In this document: piece by piece, positions 1 to 32,100 of the stretch
Numbering within the stretch: position 1 is the first letter of the stretch
Layout: every line of letters starts with the position of its first letter
Assembly: GCA_034509425.1 (NCBI GenBank)
Contig: JAVTVJ010000143.1
Span: 3,225,001-3,289,000 of the forward strand
Reading direction: 5' to 3'
DNA from: Eopsaltria australis
Taxonomy: Eukaryota; Chordata; Aves; Passeriformes; Petroicidae
Length of the DNA stretch: 64,000 nucleotides
Translations under genes and position numbers: made by a program
Notes under the pieces: model-generated
Database searches by the model: none
The model's input: only the letters and a program-made list of their open reading frames with translations
What the model was told of the DNA's origin: nothing

Positions 1-219
1 AACATTCAAAATAAACAAGCTCCCAAAAATCAAAAGAAATCTTTAGATGGCATGTACACAGATTATACTCAAGTTTCAATATACACATTATTGTTCCCCA
101 CAAGATGCTCCACTTCACTGGATTTCTGGAACATGATGAGAATTGAAGGTGCAAGAAAAGCACCCCTCAAGCCACATAAGAACTGGATGGGCAGAACAGC
201 AATTTCCTGAAGTGTTCTC

Positions 220-1126
220 CACAGTCTTTGGCTTTACTATTTATTACAGCCATATACTGTGGCAACACAAGAAGAGAGATAGGCCTTAATTACCAGTACT
301 GTCAATGCCAATCCAGTTATCTGGGGAGCTGCTAGAGCAATTCAAGGCACTCTTCCCAGTGCTGCCAGCCCACAGAACCCCCTGTGCAGGGCACAGCATT
401 TTAAGAGAACCAGGCTGGACTAAAGCATGTTCTTGAACGACATGGAACAAACAGTTCAAAACAAACTCCTTCAGAATGTCCAGTTCAAAGCTCATTCGTA
501 CTTCACTTCCCAGGCACACCCGCCTAAGAGAAACATTCATGTGTGTGTCACTAACACTTTAAAGCACACTGCTTCAATGTGTTTAGTTGCTTCTGGTTAA
601 AGTGGTGTAAGGTAGCAGCAGCTTTGAAGATAGTGTTCTTGGGGCATGGTGAACCTAAACTCACAGTAAGTTTTCAAGCCTACTTCACAGTTTAGCAGTT
701 GTCTCCTTTGCTTTTCCTTCTCCTTAAGAGGCAGTGTCTACAATAAATCAGCTTTTACAGCTGTTCTGCTTACAACACAAACCAGAATGCCAACACCCTC
801 CGAAAATGTACCCACAGCAAGTTTGCTCTGATGCATGTGGTATTGACACTTAATTGTAAGCTTCTCCCATAATACAAAATAGCTTCTAGATTGAAAAGAT
901 GTAAAGATATTGCATGGTTGTATTTTACTTTTGCCTCCCAATCTCATTCCAACTATTTACGGAACTGTAAACAAGTAATTTTAATAGTCCTCAGTACTGT
1001 ACACCTGCATTCCCAGGAACTGGAATTCAGTGACACCTTCATGAGAGTTACAGTAGCCTAAGCACAGTGAAAGTTCTGTCCAGCTGCCCTCTTCATACAG
1101 TAAGCAACAGGCCACTCCTCCCACAT
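220..1126 (-). other. CHKA: CHKA 3' untranslated region (end inferred)
   Basis: Follows the TGA stop on the minus strand. The first canonical AATAAA (read as tttatt on the plus strand) is at 240-245, giving a 3'UTR of about 0.9 kb with cleavage expected near 215-230. An ATTAAA at 980-985 could give a much shorter form. The exact end needs transcript data. Confidence 0.6.
240..245 (-). terminator. CHKA candidate poly(A) signal AATAAA
   Basis: Canonical AATAAA on the minus strand about 0.88 kb after the CHKA stop. I call it the main signal by position only. Bases 1-219 beyond it show no further gene or repeat I can support. Confidence 0.5.
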
Positions 1127-21903
<20,777 letters not shown>

Positions 21904-21948
21904 TCAGCGCCGGCGGCGAGTGAGCCCCGCGCTCGCGCCCGGCCCCCC

Positions 21949-21955
21949 TTTTATA
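21949..21955 (-). promoter_or_regulatory. CHKA TATA box
   Basis: Minus-strand TATAAAA followed by a run of G. It predicts a start of transcription near 21920-21925 and a 5'UTR of about 95 nt with no upstream ATG. A TATA box inside a CpG island is the less common arrangement. Confidence 0.6.
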
Positions 21956-22012
21956 CGGCGTCTCGGCACGCGGGCCCGCTCGCGCCTCACGCTTCACGCC
22001 CGTTTGCCTGTG

Positions 22013-22017
22013 ATTGG
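22013..22017 (-). promoter_or_regulatory. Proximal CCAAT box (NF-Y type)
   Basis: Minus-strand CAGCCAATCACAG matches the NF-Y consensus with its flanks. It sits about 90 bp upstream of the start predicted from the TATA box, the classical position. Confidence 0.65.
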
Positions 22018-22116
22018 CTGGGGCCGGCTCTCGGATCCGCCCCGGAGCGGGGGTGGGCAGGGAAAGGGAGGGCGAGGGCGCGCGCACCGGGCTCGCGGCC
22101 GCTCCAGGCGTCTGTG

Positions 22117-22121
22117 ATTGG
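22117..22121 (-). promoter_or_regulatory. Distal CCAAT box (NF-Y type)
   Basis: Minus-strand GCACCAATCACAGAC, sharing CCAATCACAG with the proximal box, in the same orientation and exactly 104 bp away, about ten helical turns. Confidence 0.55.
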
Positions 22122-22158
22122 TGCGGGCGCGCGAGAGGAGCACGAGGCGCTCGCCCGC

Positions 22159-22168
22159 GGGGCGGGGG
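22159..22168 (+). promoter_or_regulatory. GC box (Sp1/KLF type)
   Basis: GGGGCGGGGG just upstream of the distal CCAAT box of CHKA. A strong GC-box match, expected in a CpG-island promoter. Confidence 0.5.
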
Positions 22169-22198
22169 CTGAGCCTCAGGGCTGCGCTGAGGGAAGGT

Positions 22199-22263
22199 GA
22201 GAGGGAGGGAAGGAAAAAAAGGAGGGAGGGAGGAAGGGAGAGAGGAGGAAGGGAGAGAGAGGA
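22199..22263 (+). repeat. Homopurine (G/A) tract upstream of CHKA
   Basis: 65 consecutive purines on the plus strand, built from GGGA, GGAA and GAGA units, at the upstream edge of the CpG island. Such tracts can form triplex (H-DNA) or bind GAGA/MAZ-type factors. It is polypyrimidine on the CHKA sense strand. Confidence 0.85.
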
Positions 22264-22382
22264 CACCTCGCGGTGCGCTGTGCCGTGGAGCTGCCGGCGC
22301 TGGGTCCGCGGTGATGTGGTGCTGGATGGAGCCGGCACCCCATCAGGCAGAGCTGGCCTTGCTTAGGGCTGCACAACGCACC

Positions 22383-22410
22383 GGTGTCACTCACTCCGTG
22401 ACGTGACACC
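22383..22410. promoter_or_regulatory. 8-bp inverted repeat with a CRE-like core
   Basis: GGTGTCAC and GTGACACC are perfect inverted arms around a 12-bp spacer. The right half contains TGACGTGA (22399-22406), a cAMP-response-element-like site. No known named element is recognised. Confidence 0.45.
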
Positions 22411-22730
22411 GAAGTATGTGGGAGATCCGCACGGTGCGAAGTGGGTTGCGGCAACGAACAATATGGTTACTTAAAGTCCCCTCCTCACTGAAAGTTACCT
22501 AGTTACCGTGTGAGGGCTGGCTCATGCCCGCATGGTAAACTGGTCTCTCGTGACTCGGGAGAGGATCGCGCCTGAACAGAAGGGTAAAGGGAGCAAGAAA
22601 GAGGTCTACACGCAGTGCTTTCGAGCTGAGTTTCTTACAGTTTTGGCATTGGAAATACGCTTTCCTGTTTTGTGAAACGCCAGCACCTGCCTTACGGTCC
22701 TTCCCCCGCAGCAGCCGAGTGTGGGAGCGG

Positions 22731-22780
22731 TGATGTCACGGCCCGCTGGAGGAGCCGCGGCTCTCCCGCCCCTCCAGCGG
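22731..22780. promoter_or_regulatory. CRE/ATF-like site and nested GC-rich palindrome
   Basis: TGATGTCA at 22731-22738 is followed by perfect 10-bp inverted arms, CCGCTGGAGG (22743-22752) and CCTCCAGCGG (22771-22780). The 18-bp loop itself contains the perfect palindrome AGCCGCGGCT (22753-22762). It lies about 0.8 kb upstream of the predicted CHKA start, in a small GC-rich patch separate from the main island. Confidence 0.5.
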
Positions 22781-25700
22781 AGCGGGTGGGATTGCCGCCT
22801 AATATCTTATATCACCTCGTCATAAATGAGCAGTAAAGCAATAAATCCCTTCAAGCCTTGAACTACCTTTGCACTTCCCTGATTTTTTCCCTCCTTTGGC
22901 TGTTCACCCTTGATGGTCTTTTTCTGTATACGAGAGACTTGCTGCCTCTTGTAATAAAAGTTGCCATTATTGTGATCATTGTTAAAGTTGGGGATTGCTG
23001 GGTTGTGAGGGAGTTCCTGATAGGCTCCTTCCCTCATCCTTCCCCAAACTATCCCTCATTTTGTTGCATGATTCACTTCGGCACTCCAGTGCCGGAAAAT
23101 CCTCAAGGAGAGTACAGATTTCCCGGGAAGTGTCAGGAAAGCACCAGAACCTGCTTTGGAAAACAGGCTTTGTGCTGGCAAAGCAGCTTCAGCACAACCA
23201 AAGCTGTTTTGGCTGATGCATACCAGACCTCAGTTTAGAGGAAGAGTTAGGGATGCCAAACTGGGACAGAAGAGACAGAGATTTTCTTTTGTCATTATAC
23301 CTCAGCTCTTCATTTATGAAATAAAATCCTTTAACTCGGGCACATTAGGATGCTGGAGAGGAGACATGCAGTAACTGCTGGAGATTGGTACTCAGGTCTG
23401 CAGAGGAGCCCTTTCTTTTTCAGGACCCTGCTCAAGTACCTGACAACACCACTGATGTTGAATAGCTAAACAGAAAAAAACTTGTGGGAAGAAGTGAAAA
23501 TAGCAAACAAATCTGCCTTTCAAAAATTGGCCCTTCTGTTTCCAAGTGCTCGAGCTTCACATTGGTTTGTCATGATACCATGACTAACAGGACTTGTTTT
23601 ATGTTCCTAATTAGAGTTATTTGACTGATTTTTTTCTAGATTGCTATCAGTGTGGAAAGAAAAGGCAGTAAAATCAGAGAAAAGAAACATTTGTTTCTCC
23701 TGGATATAGACAATTCTCCCCAGTTTTACTAGACAAGAAAATTCCATCTTGTTGCTACTGGCCATTTCACTGACAGTTGTTCAAAAGCTTTGCTTCAAAA
23801 CCTCCAATAATCTCTTCCAATGTATCAGAGAATTTAAAGGGAGATAGGAAAATTATGAACAATTTTTTTATAACCTTTTTATTACAACACACCCTTTCTT
23901 AGTGTAAGTTTAGCTCGGGTTTCAGTCCTTTAATGACTTCCGTTTTGATAAGTATCCTGGATCCATGTGGAGGCCACGTGCATATTCCCTTTTGACATTT
24001 GTTCTGCTCATGACACCATTTATTGGTTTAACACTTCCTTAGCAGTGAGCAACTCATTGTTGATTTTACAAAAAGGGTGTAACTCATTTGAAAACAGCTC
24101 ACTGTGTTTTCCAACAAACATGGTCTCTCTCCTGGGGAGCCACGAGAGTGGACAGCACAATAAAGGCAAGAATTAAATACTCACTAGAACTTGTGATAGG
24201 CATAAGGTGAATAATCATAAGGGGCTGCAGGTTTAGTTGATATGAAGGCAAATAGATACATTACTTGCCAAAATTATTTTTCTTTCATTATGCCTCAAAG
24301 CAAATATTGGTTTATTGCTTAAGATGATGCTCGTGTTTACATTGTGGGTGGGAGTTCTTTTAACCATATTACCCTGCATTGTACATTTCAAGTGCGGTTG
24401 GCAGGAGTGGGCTGGAAGCAATGTGGCAGCAGTGGCACAAGCTTGCTCTTACTGAAATCCTAGGCAGCAGTGCCAGAGATATGAAGTGCATGGTCTGAAG
24501 GCATGATTCAAAACTCAGCAGAGTATGTGGAAAGACAGGAAAATAAATCTGCTCTTATCCAAGAAAATTTTTTGCTCCTATCCAAGAACTTCCCCAGTTT
24601 GACTCAAAGCATTGGGAGGAGCAATGCATCAGAATTAATATGCTTTTCTTCATGCAGTGTGCATTAAACAGATAAAGAGAGTGAGATGTTCTCCTTAGAG
24701 AGCTACTAAGATGTACTTGTTGTAAGTTTTAAGCCCACATTCAAATAAAACCATTAGGAAAAAAAGAAACAATATGATTTCTTCTACTTATATGTGTAAT
24801 ATTCTTTTTCTCCTGAGGACTAATCAATTACACTTAGGTAATGCTTATAATCAAATTTAACAAAACTAAGGCTTCTGCTAACTTCAGAATATATTGAAAC
24901 TTAACAGGCATCAGAAAAAAACCCTCAAAGAAGAGAATTAAGTACTGAATTAGTGGCTCAAAAACTCCAAGACTGACTGACTAGTTAAAGTACTGAACTC
25001 GGGTTTGTGACGCCTGATTATGTTCTCAGCAGCAGCTGATGCCTGTTTCCATTTAGAAGCACCTTGTTGTTAGGACCAGTGCAATATCCTAGCCCGTGGA
25101 TTAGTCAATCACCCAGCCATCTTCTTCAGTAATGGGAAAAGGCAAATGTGTCTTCATGATCCTTATGTGGAATTTTACACCATAGCAACCAAGCTGCATT
25201 AGCGCACTTTTGTAGCAGACGTAGGTTCTGTGTTTATGTTCAACTTCTGCCTCAGTCTAGTAGGTTAATTTGATGTAGCATCTAATAAATGAGACCTATT
25301 AAGAGAATAATTCCTCAGCTGCCTGTATCCCCTGGATAACCTGGCTTTAAAGCCTGTGAAGGAAGTAGCTGAGATAAGGAAGGTTAGGTCACAGACAAAC
25401 ACATAGTGACTAATTCTGCTGTAAGCAAGGTACAAGCTGGACTAAGCTCCCCTTTTCTGGTGTGAGCAGAGCCTTGAGACTTTGTATGACCTCTGCTGTC
25501 AGTGTGGAGGGAGACAAAACTGCTCGTCATGGAAATCTCCTTCCCTTCAGACACTAAAACACATTTTTTTTCTCTGTAATTTACTTTGCTTTCAACTGCA
25601 CACCATAACCATGTAATCTGTTACTTCAATATAACAGAATATAATCATCCGTGAGTACAGTACTTCCTTTGCAGTAATGGAGACACTTCTGCAAGTCTTG

Positions 25701-27739
25701 ATGGAAATTTCTATTTTTCATTGGCTCTGAATGCAGCCTTAATTACATATTCAATCATGTCTCTTGTCTATGACAGTATAACATGATAATTTATTAATAA
25801 TGAAAATTTATTAACATGATAATTTTGATAATTTATTAATTCGTGTAATTCAGTAATGTTTATGGGAATATTTTTCCCCATTTTTCTGTAAAACTTGTGT
25901 ACCTGCCGCAAAGGGAATTGCAGTTGGATTGATGCAATTTTATGTGATTTTATTCACAACAATTGCATTGTTACAGCAGATATTTCTTATTGCTTACAAA
26001 AAAGCTAAGTCTAGAATTCTGACTCATAAAGCACTTAAGTTTCTTTGACAACTCTCTCTTTTATTCCAAGGAGCAGCAGATTTTACTGGCAAGATCTAAT
26101 GCCATGTAAGGCCAGATCTGCCACATGGCACAGAGAGAATGACAGGATGCAGATACTTATTTCAGCTGAAAAGCAGGCAGACATCATAATAGTAGTTGTT
26201 GATCAGTTGTTGATTCTTTATGGACCAGCAGCAGGTTGATACTGAGTTTGTGAATCCCCTTTCTGAAACTAGGTTGAGCCCAAGACTTTGACATGGGAAC
26301 TCTGCAGTTGTTGCAGTCTGGGTGAGAGTGTGGGGCTGTCCTTGAGTCCCTCAGCCTCTTGGCTTATCTCCTCAGTGCATTGCTCTCAGGGGAGCATTTT
26401 GCCATAGCAAAGTACTCCCAGCTCAGTCCTGCATTCAGGTTGCACTTGGAGCAGGGAGCCTGCTTTTGTTTTCTGACTCCTTGCTTCTACATCTGGTAAA
26501 ACGCTTGCTGAATTTTAAACAAAAACGAAAGCTGCTGTTTCTTATTCCCTGCATCAATGGCCAAAGCAATGCTGCTTTGAAAGACAGGGATTTGGAAGGT
26601 TTGCAGGTTTGCAGTTGTGTTAGACGCCTAGGAAAGATGCAGCTGCAAGAGAGAGGCTGCACAACTATTTCCCTTTCCTCTTTCTCAGTTATAAGAAGGG
26701 TGGTGGGATCGTGGCAGATAACATTCTCCTAGATCTGTCTCCAGCAAAAATACTGCATGGAAAAACCGACAGTAAGCAGTCTATGGAGAATAGGGGAGCA
26801 TAATATTTCACCCAAAGCCCCTTTTACTTGTCCCTTACCAAGAGAGTTTGCATCTTCTGTGCTTTGACGCTGTGAGACAGAGAATTTCAGGACTAAATTC
26901 GAGACAATCATAGGTTATTTTCCTGCTGTGTTTTTTTAGTTTCCAGCACCAAATACTAGCAAAAACTGAGGTGCAGCTTTGGCCTTTGAAGTATACCTGC
27001 CAGAGCACACAGGGTTAAGGAGGGCAAAGGGGAGGGGTTTACCCTCGGCACTGCTTGGTATTTGTGTCCCCTGTGAATGCAAGGGGTGTGTTCCACCAGA
27101 AAGCAGCCCTAGCGAAAGGATAATATGCTCATTCATTTGCTATATTGGTCTAAGGTAACCACAAAAACCTAGAGCTTGTACGGTGCCAGGTACTCCAAGC
27201 AGTACACTAAGATAACATTACCTGGCCCTAGTCCCAGAAAATGACTTTTCCCAGAGTCAAATTGACCAAGCGTTTATTATATTACAAGATCCTTAATTTC
27301 TTACTCTGCACCAATTTGGTTCATTGAAAAAATGCATCTGGGAAACTTTCTTAGGATCTCAGATTAAAAAATCCAGTAGTAATAAGCTAAATATTCTCTT
27401 ATGTGTTTTAAAAACTCCAGCCTTGAAACTCCTGGTTGTGACATGTACTGTGGTACAACACCAACTTCAGATGTAGCTGCAACCCACAGAACAATACACC
27501 GTGACGTGAGTATCACTTTTAAATACAGGCTCTTCAACATCTGCTTTACTTTTGGACGAGAGTCAAACTCTCCTACAAACCTATCCCAGCTCCCCCTGAT
27601 CCCAGCAGAGTTCAAGAGTGCAGCCACGCAACCTTTGTCAAACGAGATTCTTGTAGCAACCTCCCTCCCCAGCCTGGGGATTGCACAGAAATCCCCTTGC
27701 AAGGGAGACCCTCCCAACCTATGCTCAAAGAAGAAAACA

Positions 27740-27753
27740 GTTGCTATAGTAAC
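27740..27753. promoter_or_regulatory. RFX X-box-like palindrome
   Basis: GTTGCTATAGTAAC fits the RFX imperfect palindrome (GTNRCC, short spacer, RGYAAC) with one C-to-T change in the left half-site. Predicted by pattern only. Confidence 0.35.
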
Positions 27754-28312
27754 CAGTTCTCTACCTGCACGGAATTGGCTCTCTGTTCCCTCTTAATCTT
27801 CTCTGGTTTTATTAGTTCTGGGCAAGAAGCAGCTCGTCAGGTCAGGGCTGCGCTTGGTTCTGCAGGCTGGAGGAATGCGTGGAAGGCACTGGAGGGGCAG
27901 GAGGTCCTCTTCCATCAGGTGGTTGTTGCTCACTAACTTTGCCTGCTGAAGAATGTCCTGTGTGAGGACTGCCAGCACTGTCCTTTTATGTCAGAGCTAC
28001 CCGAGCTGCAGAGGGACAAGCACTTCGCTTCCCCTTCCTGCCCCAGCGTGTGGTGGAGCCCTACTGCTGTCTTGTCCAAGAGCAGACCTGCCACTTGCCA
28101 TCTGTAGCCTTCCTTGCATGTCCTTTGCAGCCTCACTGGGATAGCTTTCAGTGGGAAAAGAAATGGAATACGGTTTCTTTTCTTTGATAGCACATTTTTG
28201 CAGCTCTTCCTAGAGTTAAAATTTACCACGAAATACTGAAAACACTGAGAAAATTCTAAACTGTGCTATATTGTATCTTTTCAAATACGTCTGCTTCGGC
28301 CAGGCATTAGAC

Positions 28313-28347
<35 letters not shown>
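28313..28347 (+). repeat. (TAA)n microsatellite
   Basis: About twelve uninterrupted TAA units in intergenic DNA. Likely length-polymorphic. Confidence 0.95.
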
Positions 28348-31300
28348 GTAACTTTCTGTCTTATGAATTCCACTGTGGAAGTGTATAGCTGGGAACCAAA
28401 CAAACCTGCTGTAAAGAATGACATTCCAGGCCCACCTCTAGTTCTGTCTGTGCAACACAGACAAATTGCCTGCACAAGGCAGAGTGTGTTCCCCTGACAG
28501 TGAGTGGGCTAAGGAGGGTATTATGTGGTGACTGTGGAGGGGGAAAAAAGCCACAGAATTAATTACTGTAGATGTAGTTATGGCCATGAATAAAGGGCTG
28601 CAGAGAATCGTGTAACATAGCAGGTAGTGCACTATAACAAGGCACCAGGCACTGTCACTGCTTGTGTTAAATGCTCAGAGCCTGTGCTGCGAAGGACACA
28701 AAAGCATTGATTGGACAGTGGGAGAGACTAGGCAGGAGCAAGCCAACTAGAAGAGTTCCTTCTTATGTTCTTGTAGCTGCCATTACCATGATAGTAAATG
28801 CTCTACATTTAACTACAACACAATAAAAAGATTCCAGAACACACCCACATCAATATGGTGCTTGAACAACAGCCAGTAGTAAAACAGAAATGCACATATG
28901 TTTCTAAAACATTTCAAAATCCATTATTGATCTAAATAATGAGGTAGGTCACAGACTAATCTTAAAATTTTTTTGACTTCTAAAATATCTTCTTTCCCCT
29001 CTGTTTTTGCTTGTTATGCAACAATTCGCTATGCTAAGCATGCATAGCAATGGACTAATAGCAAGCTGAAATAACTGATTTGTGATGGAACTTGCAACTC
29101 CAGTACTGCTGGTTATTCAAGCATGGTGCAGTTTTCCCCTGTGTTAGGATGTAAAAAAGGTGGATTCCAGATATTGATTCCAGACACCATAGTTTTGACT
29201 CAGGTGCTGATTATACTTAAGCAATTGGCGTAGTTTTTATGGCATCCTGGCTGAGTTTCCCATTTAGGCCAAAGAATGGTTTCTAGCTGGTTATTTCCTC
29301 ATGGGCCATTAAACCTCTAACACGGGCACACTCAGCATAAGGAGGAGGCAGAGAGAAGTTTTGGAATCTTTGGGGAGCCAAGCCTGCAGCAATGGTAGCA
29401 GTGGAACTCTACCTGGGCCAAGACACATGTTCTGGGCAAGAGATTCACCTATTCACCTCACTCAGACCCATTTGTTCCTTGCCAGTGATAACAATTAGCA
29501 GTCTGAGGTTAAAGAAAGGTCATTGAGTTAGAAAATTATTCGAAATACTACACAGTGTGATTATTCATGGTGAACTGACTGCCAAAGAAGTGATCACTGG
29601 ACTTGGAGCACACATGTGGAGGGCAGACAGGGTAAACAGAGGAGGGTCACCAGAACAAAGCTGTTTGAGCATTTCAGGGGCTGACCATGTTCTTCCTCAC
29701 ACACATGCACATACATTGATTTTCAAGTGTTCTAGCCTAAAACGTAGAAAACAACAGGTCTTGTCTGCTTTACACAGACACTGACACTGACAATTTCTTA
29801 GCCTATCTGATGAGATTTAAGTAATATTGCTATTTATAAGAGGAAACACATCACTCTAAATTTTCTGTGCTCATTTATTTTATATACATAAATTCTCCCA
29901 AAAGACCAAATAACATTTTTAAAGTCAGCCTTCTGACTAGTATCTTTGACTAACAATATCTTGTTATTGTACAGGTCATTAGGCTTTCAATAATATTTTA
30001 ATTGCCATATTGGCATAAAATGAGTGGAGTGGATTTTTGCATGAAACACTCAAAATCATCCAGATAAATGATCTTCATTCAGAAGCAGTCACTGGTAATC
30101 ACAGTCACTGGGAGGTGAGGGTAACTTTATATACAGCCAGAGTGATTTTGTGATATGCCTAAACTACCTAAACGTAACAGCTGTGGGCTGGTTTTTGACC
30201 CCAGAATTAAACTCATTGTTAATTATTACCATAATAGTCCTGTACACTTCAGAGCTTTTTAATGTAAAATTTTGTGAGTAACTAATTTAATCCTAATTTG
30301 TTTCCATTTTTAAACACTCATGATAACAATTACTCATGATAACTAGAAAATACTGGTCACCAAGATATTAATCAAGATTAGAAACCTCTGAAAACAGAAT
30401 TAAACCCATTGCCTCTTTAAGCAGAGCACGTAGTACTCAGTTACAGGTGTTTAACAGATTTATGAATTAAATGCAACATGATAGAATTAATTTCCCCTTC
30501 CCATTCTGATGTTAACACGTGCTGACTGAATTTACAAATCTGGTTTGTTATGTATTAACCAGTCATCTGGGAATCTGATTGAGTAACACAGCAGTTGTTG
30601 CAATACCAAGACTCCCATATAAATCATGCCTGAGTCCTAAGTCAATATTGGTTCAAATATTGATTCCCATGAGAGATAGGGCTGCAGTTGAAGAGGTTAC
30701 AGGTGCCGACTGAACCACTTTAGAGAGGACTGCCCCTTCCATGTTCATTTGAGATTGACATCAAAGTGCTCACTTCAGTTTGAATTCGTGAGAACAGATC
30801 GTTTGCCTTCATTTTTACTACTGACAGTCTCTATCAGAACCTAGTTTTGATGTGCTAAAATCAAAGGTATCACATTGTGTTTAAGTACTAAGTTATTCAG
30901 TTATTTACACTCCAGAGAGATGTAGCATCTGGGAAGAGGAGAGTGAGACATAAGAAGTTATTTTTTATGGGGCACTAAAAGCAGGAGGGGAGGGGCACAT
31001 GCAGGTATTTTTTCTGCTTATAGATGCTGTAACAACTGCTACACAAAAACATATGAACAAGCAGAAATAGGAATGTGTAGTTAAGGAAACATCAAACATC
31101 AAAATGAAAAACTGTCTTCAACACTTTGGAAAATAAGAGTCTCTCATCAGTTGGAGGAAGCTCAAGGGAAAAAGAGCTCCCATTTGTTTTTACTCTAACA
31201 ACAGGTATTGTGAGCCACATCTGCACATGCAATCTGCTCGTCCATTGCAATACAGCGATCTCCTTTGCTTAGCCTTGAATCCCAACTGTTCTTCTGTGTG

Positions 31301-31870
31301 GGACAAGCACAGATCCTTCTGGATACATTTTTCAGTTAGAGATATAAACAAACAGGAGTTTCCCCAAAGTGTCCTGGGTACTTCTGTCTAGGCAAGTCCT
31401 AAGCCAGCAGTTTGAGAAAAGAGCATGTATATTCCATTCCAACCACTCTGAATCAGTGGACTGTGAATAACATAAGCCAGGTGCTCTAAATCTTCATGTG
31501 TTGTAGATACTGAGTTTAAGAGTGACTCTGTAATTGCTATATGGACTAAACCAGTTGCTAAGAAAAGGGTTTATACCACAGAAATGAAGTTCCTGTTTTG
31601 AGCAGTCTAAGGTAAGTACATTTACATAAAAACAGCTCAACCTGGCCTACTTCTATCTCTTGGAATAGCTTGTTGTTTCTGTTATTTAAAGGCACAGAAA
31701 ATAAATCTATGCATTATCTTGGCTTTCAGACTAACACTGTTTTCTTAATAATATTTTTAACAACTCTGTTGGAATCAATGCTTAGAGCATCACACCACAC
31801 GAGACATGATATAAATCATAACATTTGGAAGTAAACAATACCTGACTAGTCACTGAATTCAGACTAATTA

Positions 31871-32100
31871 GAATCATAGAATAACCTGAGCTGGAAGGGA
31901 CTCATGAGGATCATAAAATCCAATTTCTGACTGCATGCAGAGCAACCTAAAAAAAGGTTAAACAATCTAAGAGTGTTGTCCAAATGCTTTTTGAATAGTG
32001 ACAGGCTTGGTGCCATGCCCACTTCCCTGGGAAGCCTGTTCCAGGGCTTGAGCACCCCTTCAGTGAAGAACTTTTTGCAAATACCTAACTAGCCCAACAA
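31871..32100 (-). mobile_element. CR1 LINE 3'-end fragment
   Basis: The plus strand starts with ATCATAGAAT followed by a CTGGAAGGGACT-type block, the reverse complement of the avian CR1 3' end. Translating the minus strand gives a decayed CR1 ORF2 C-terminus (WNRLPREV, then a short helix-like segment). It is 5'-truncated and inactive. The left limit is clear and the right limit approximate. Confidence 0.85.

Larger units (their letters stand above)
22800..31860. other. Intergenic DNA upstream of CHKA, left part
   Basis: No coding exon is supportable. Open frames are short and lack family similarity. Small features are a CACGTG E-box at 23975-23980, an AT-rich stretch of repeated TTATTAA-type words at about 25785-25845, a CRE-like TGACGTGA at 27502-27509, an X-box-like site at 27740-27753 and a (TAA)n microsatellite at 28313-28347. 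Confidence 0.6.

Noticed and set aside
27364..27796. Overlapping 131- and 117-codon frames on opposite strands
   Set aside because: No family similarity, no promoter, no exon structure. Length is within what chance gives in this stop-poor patch.
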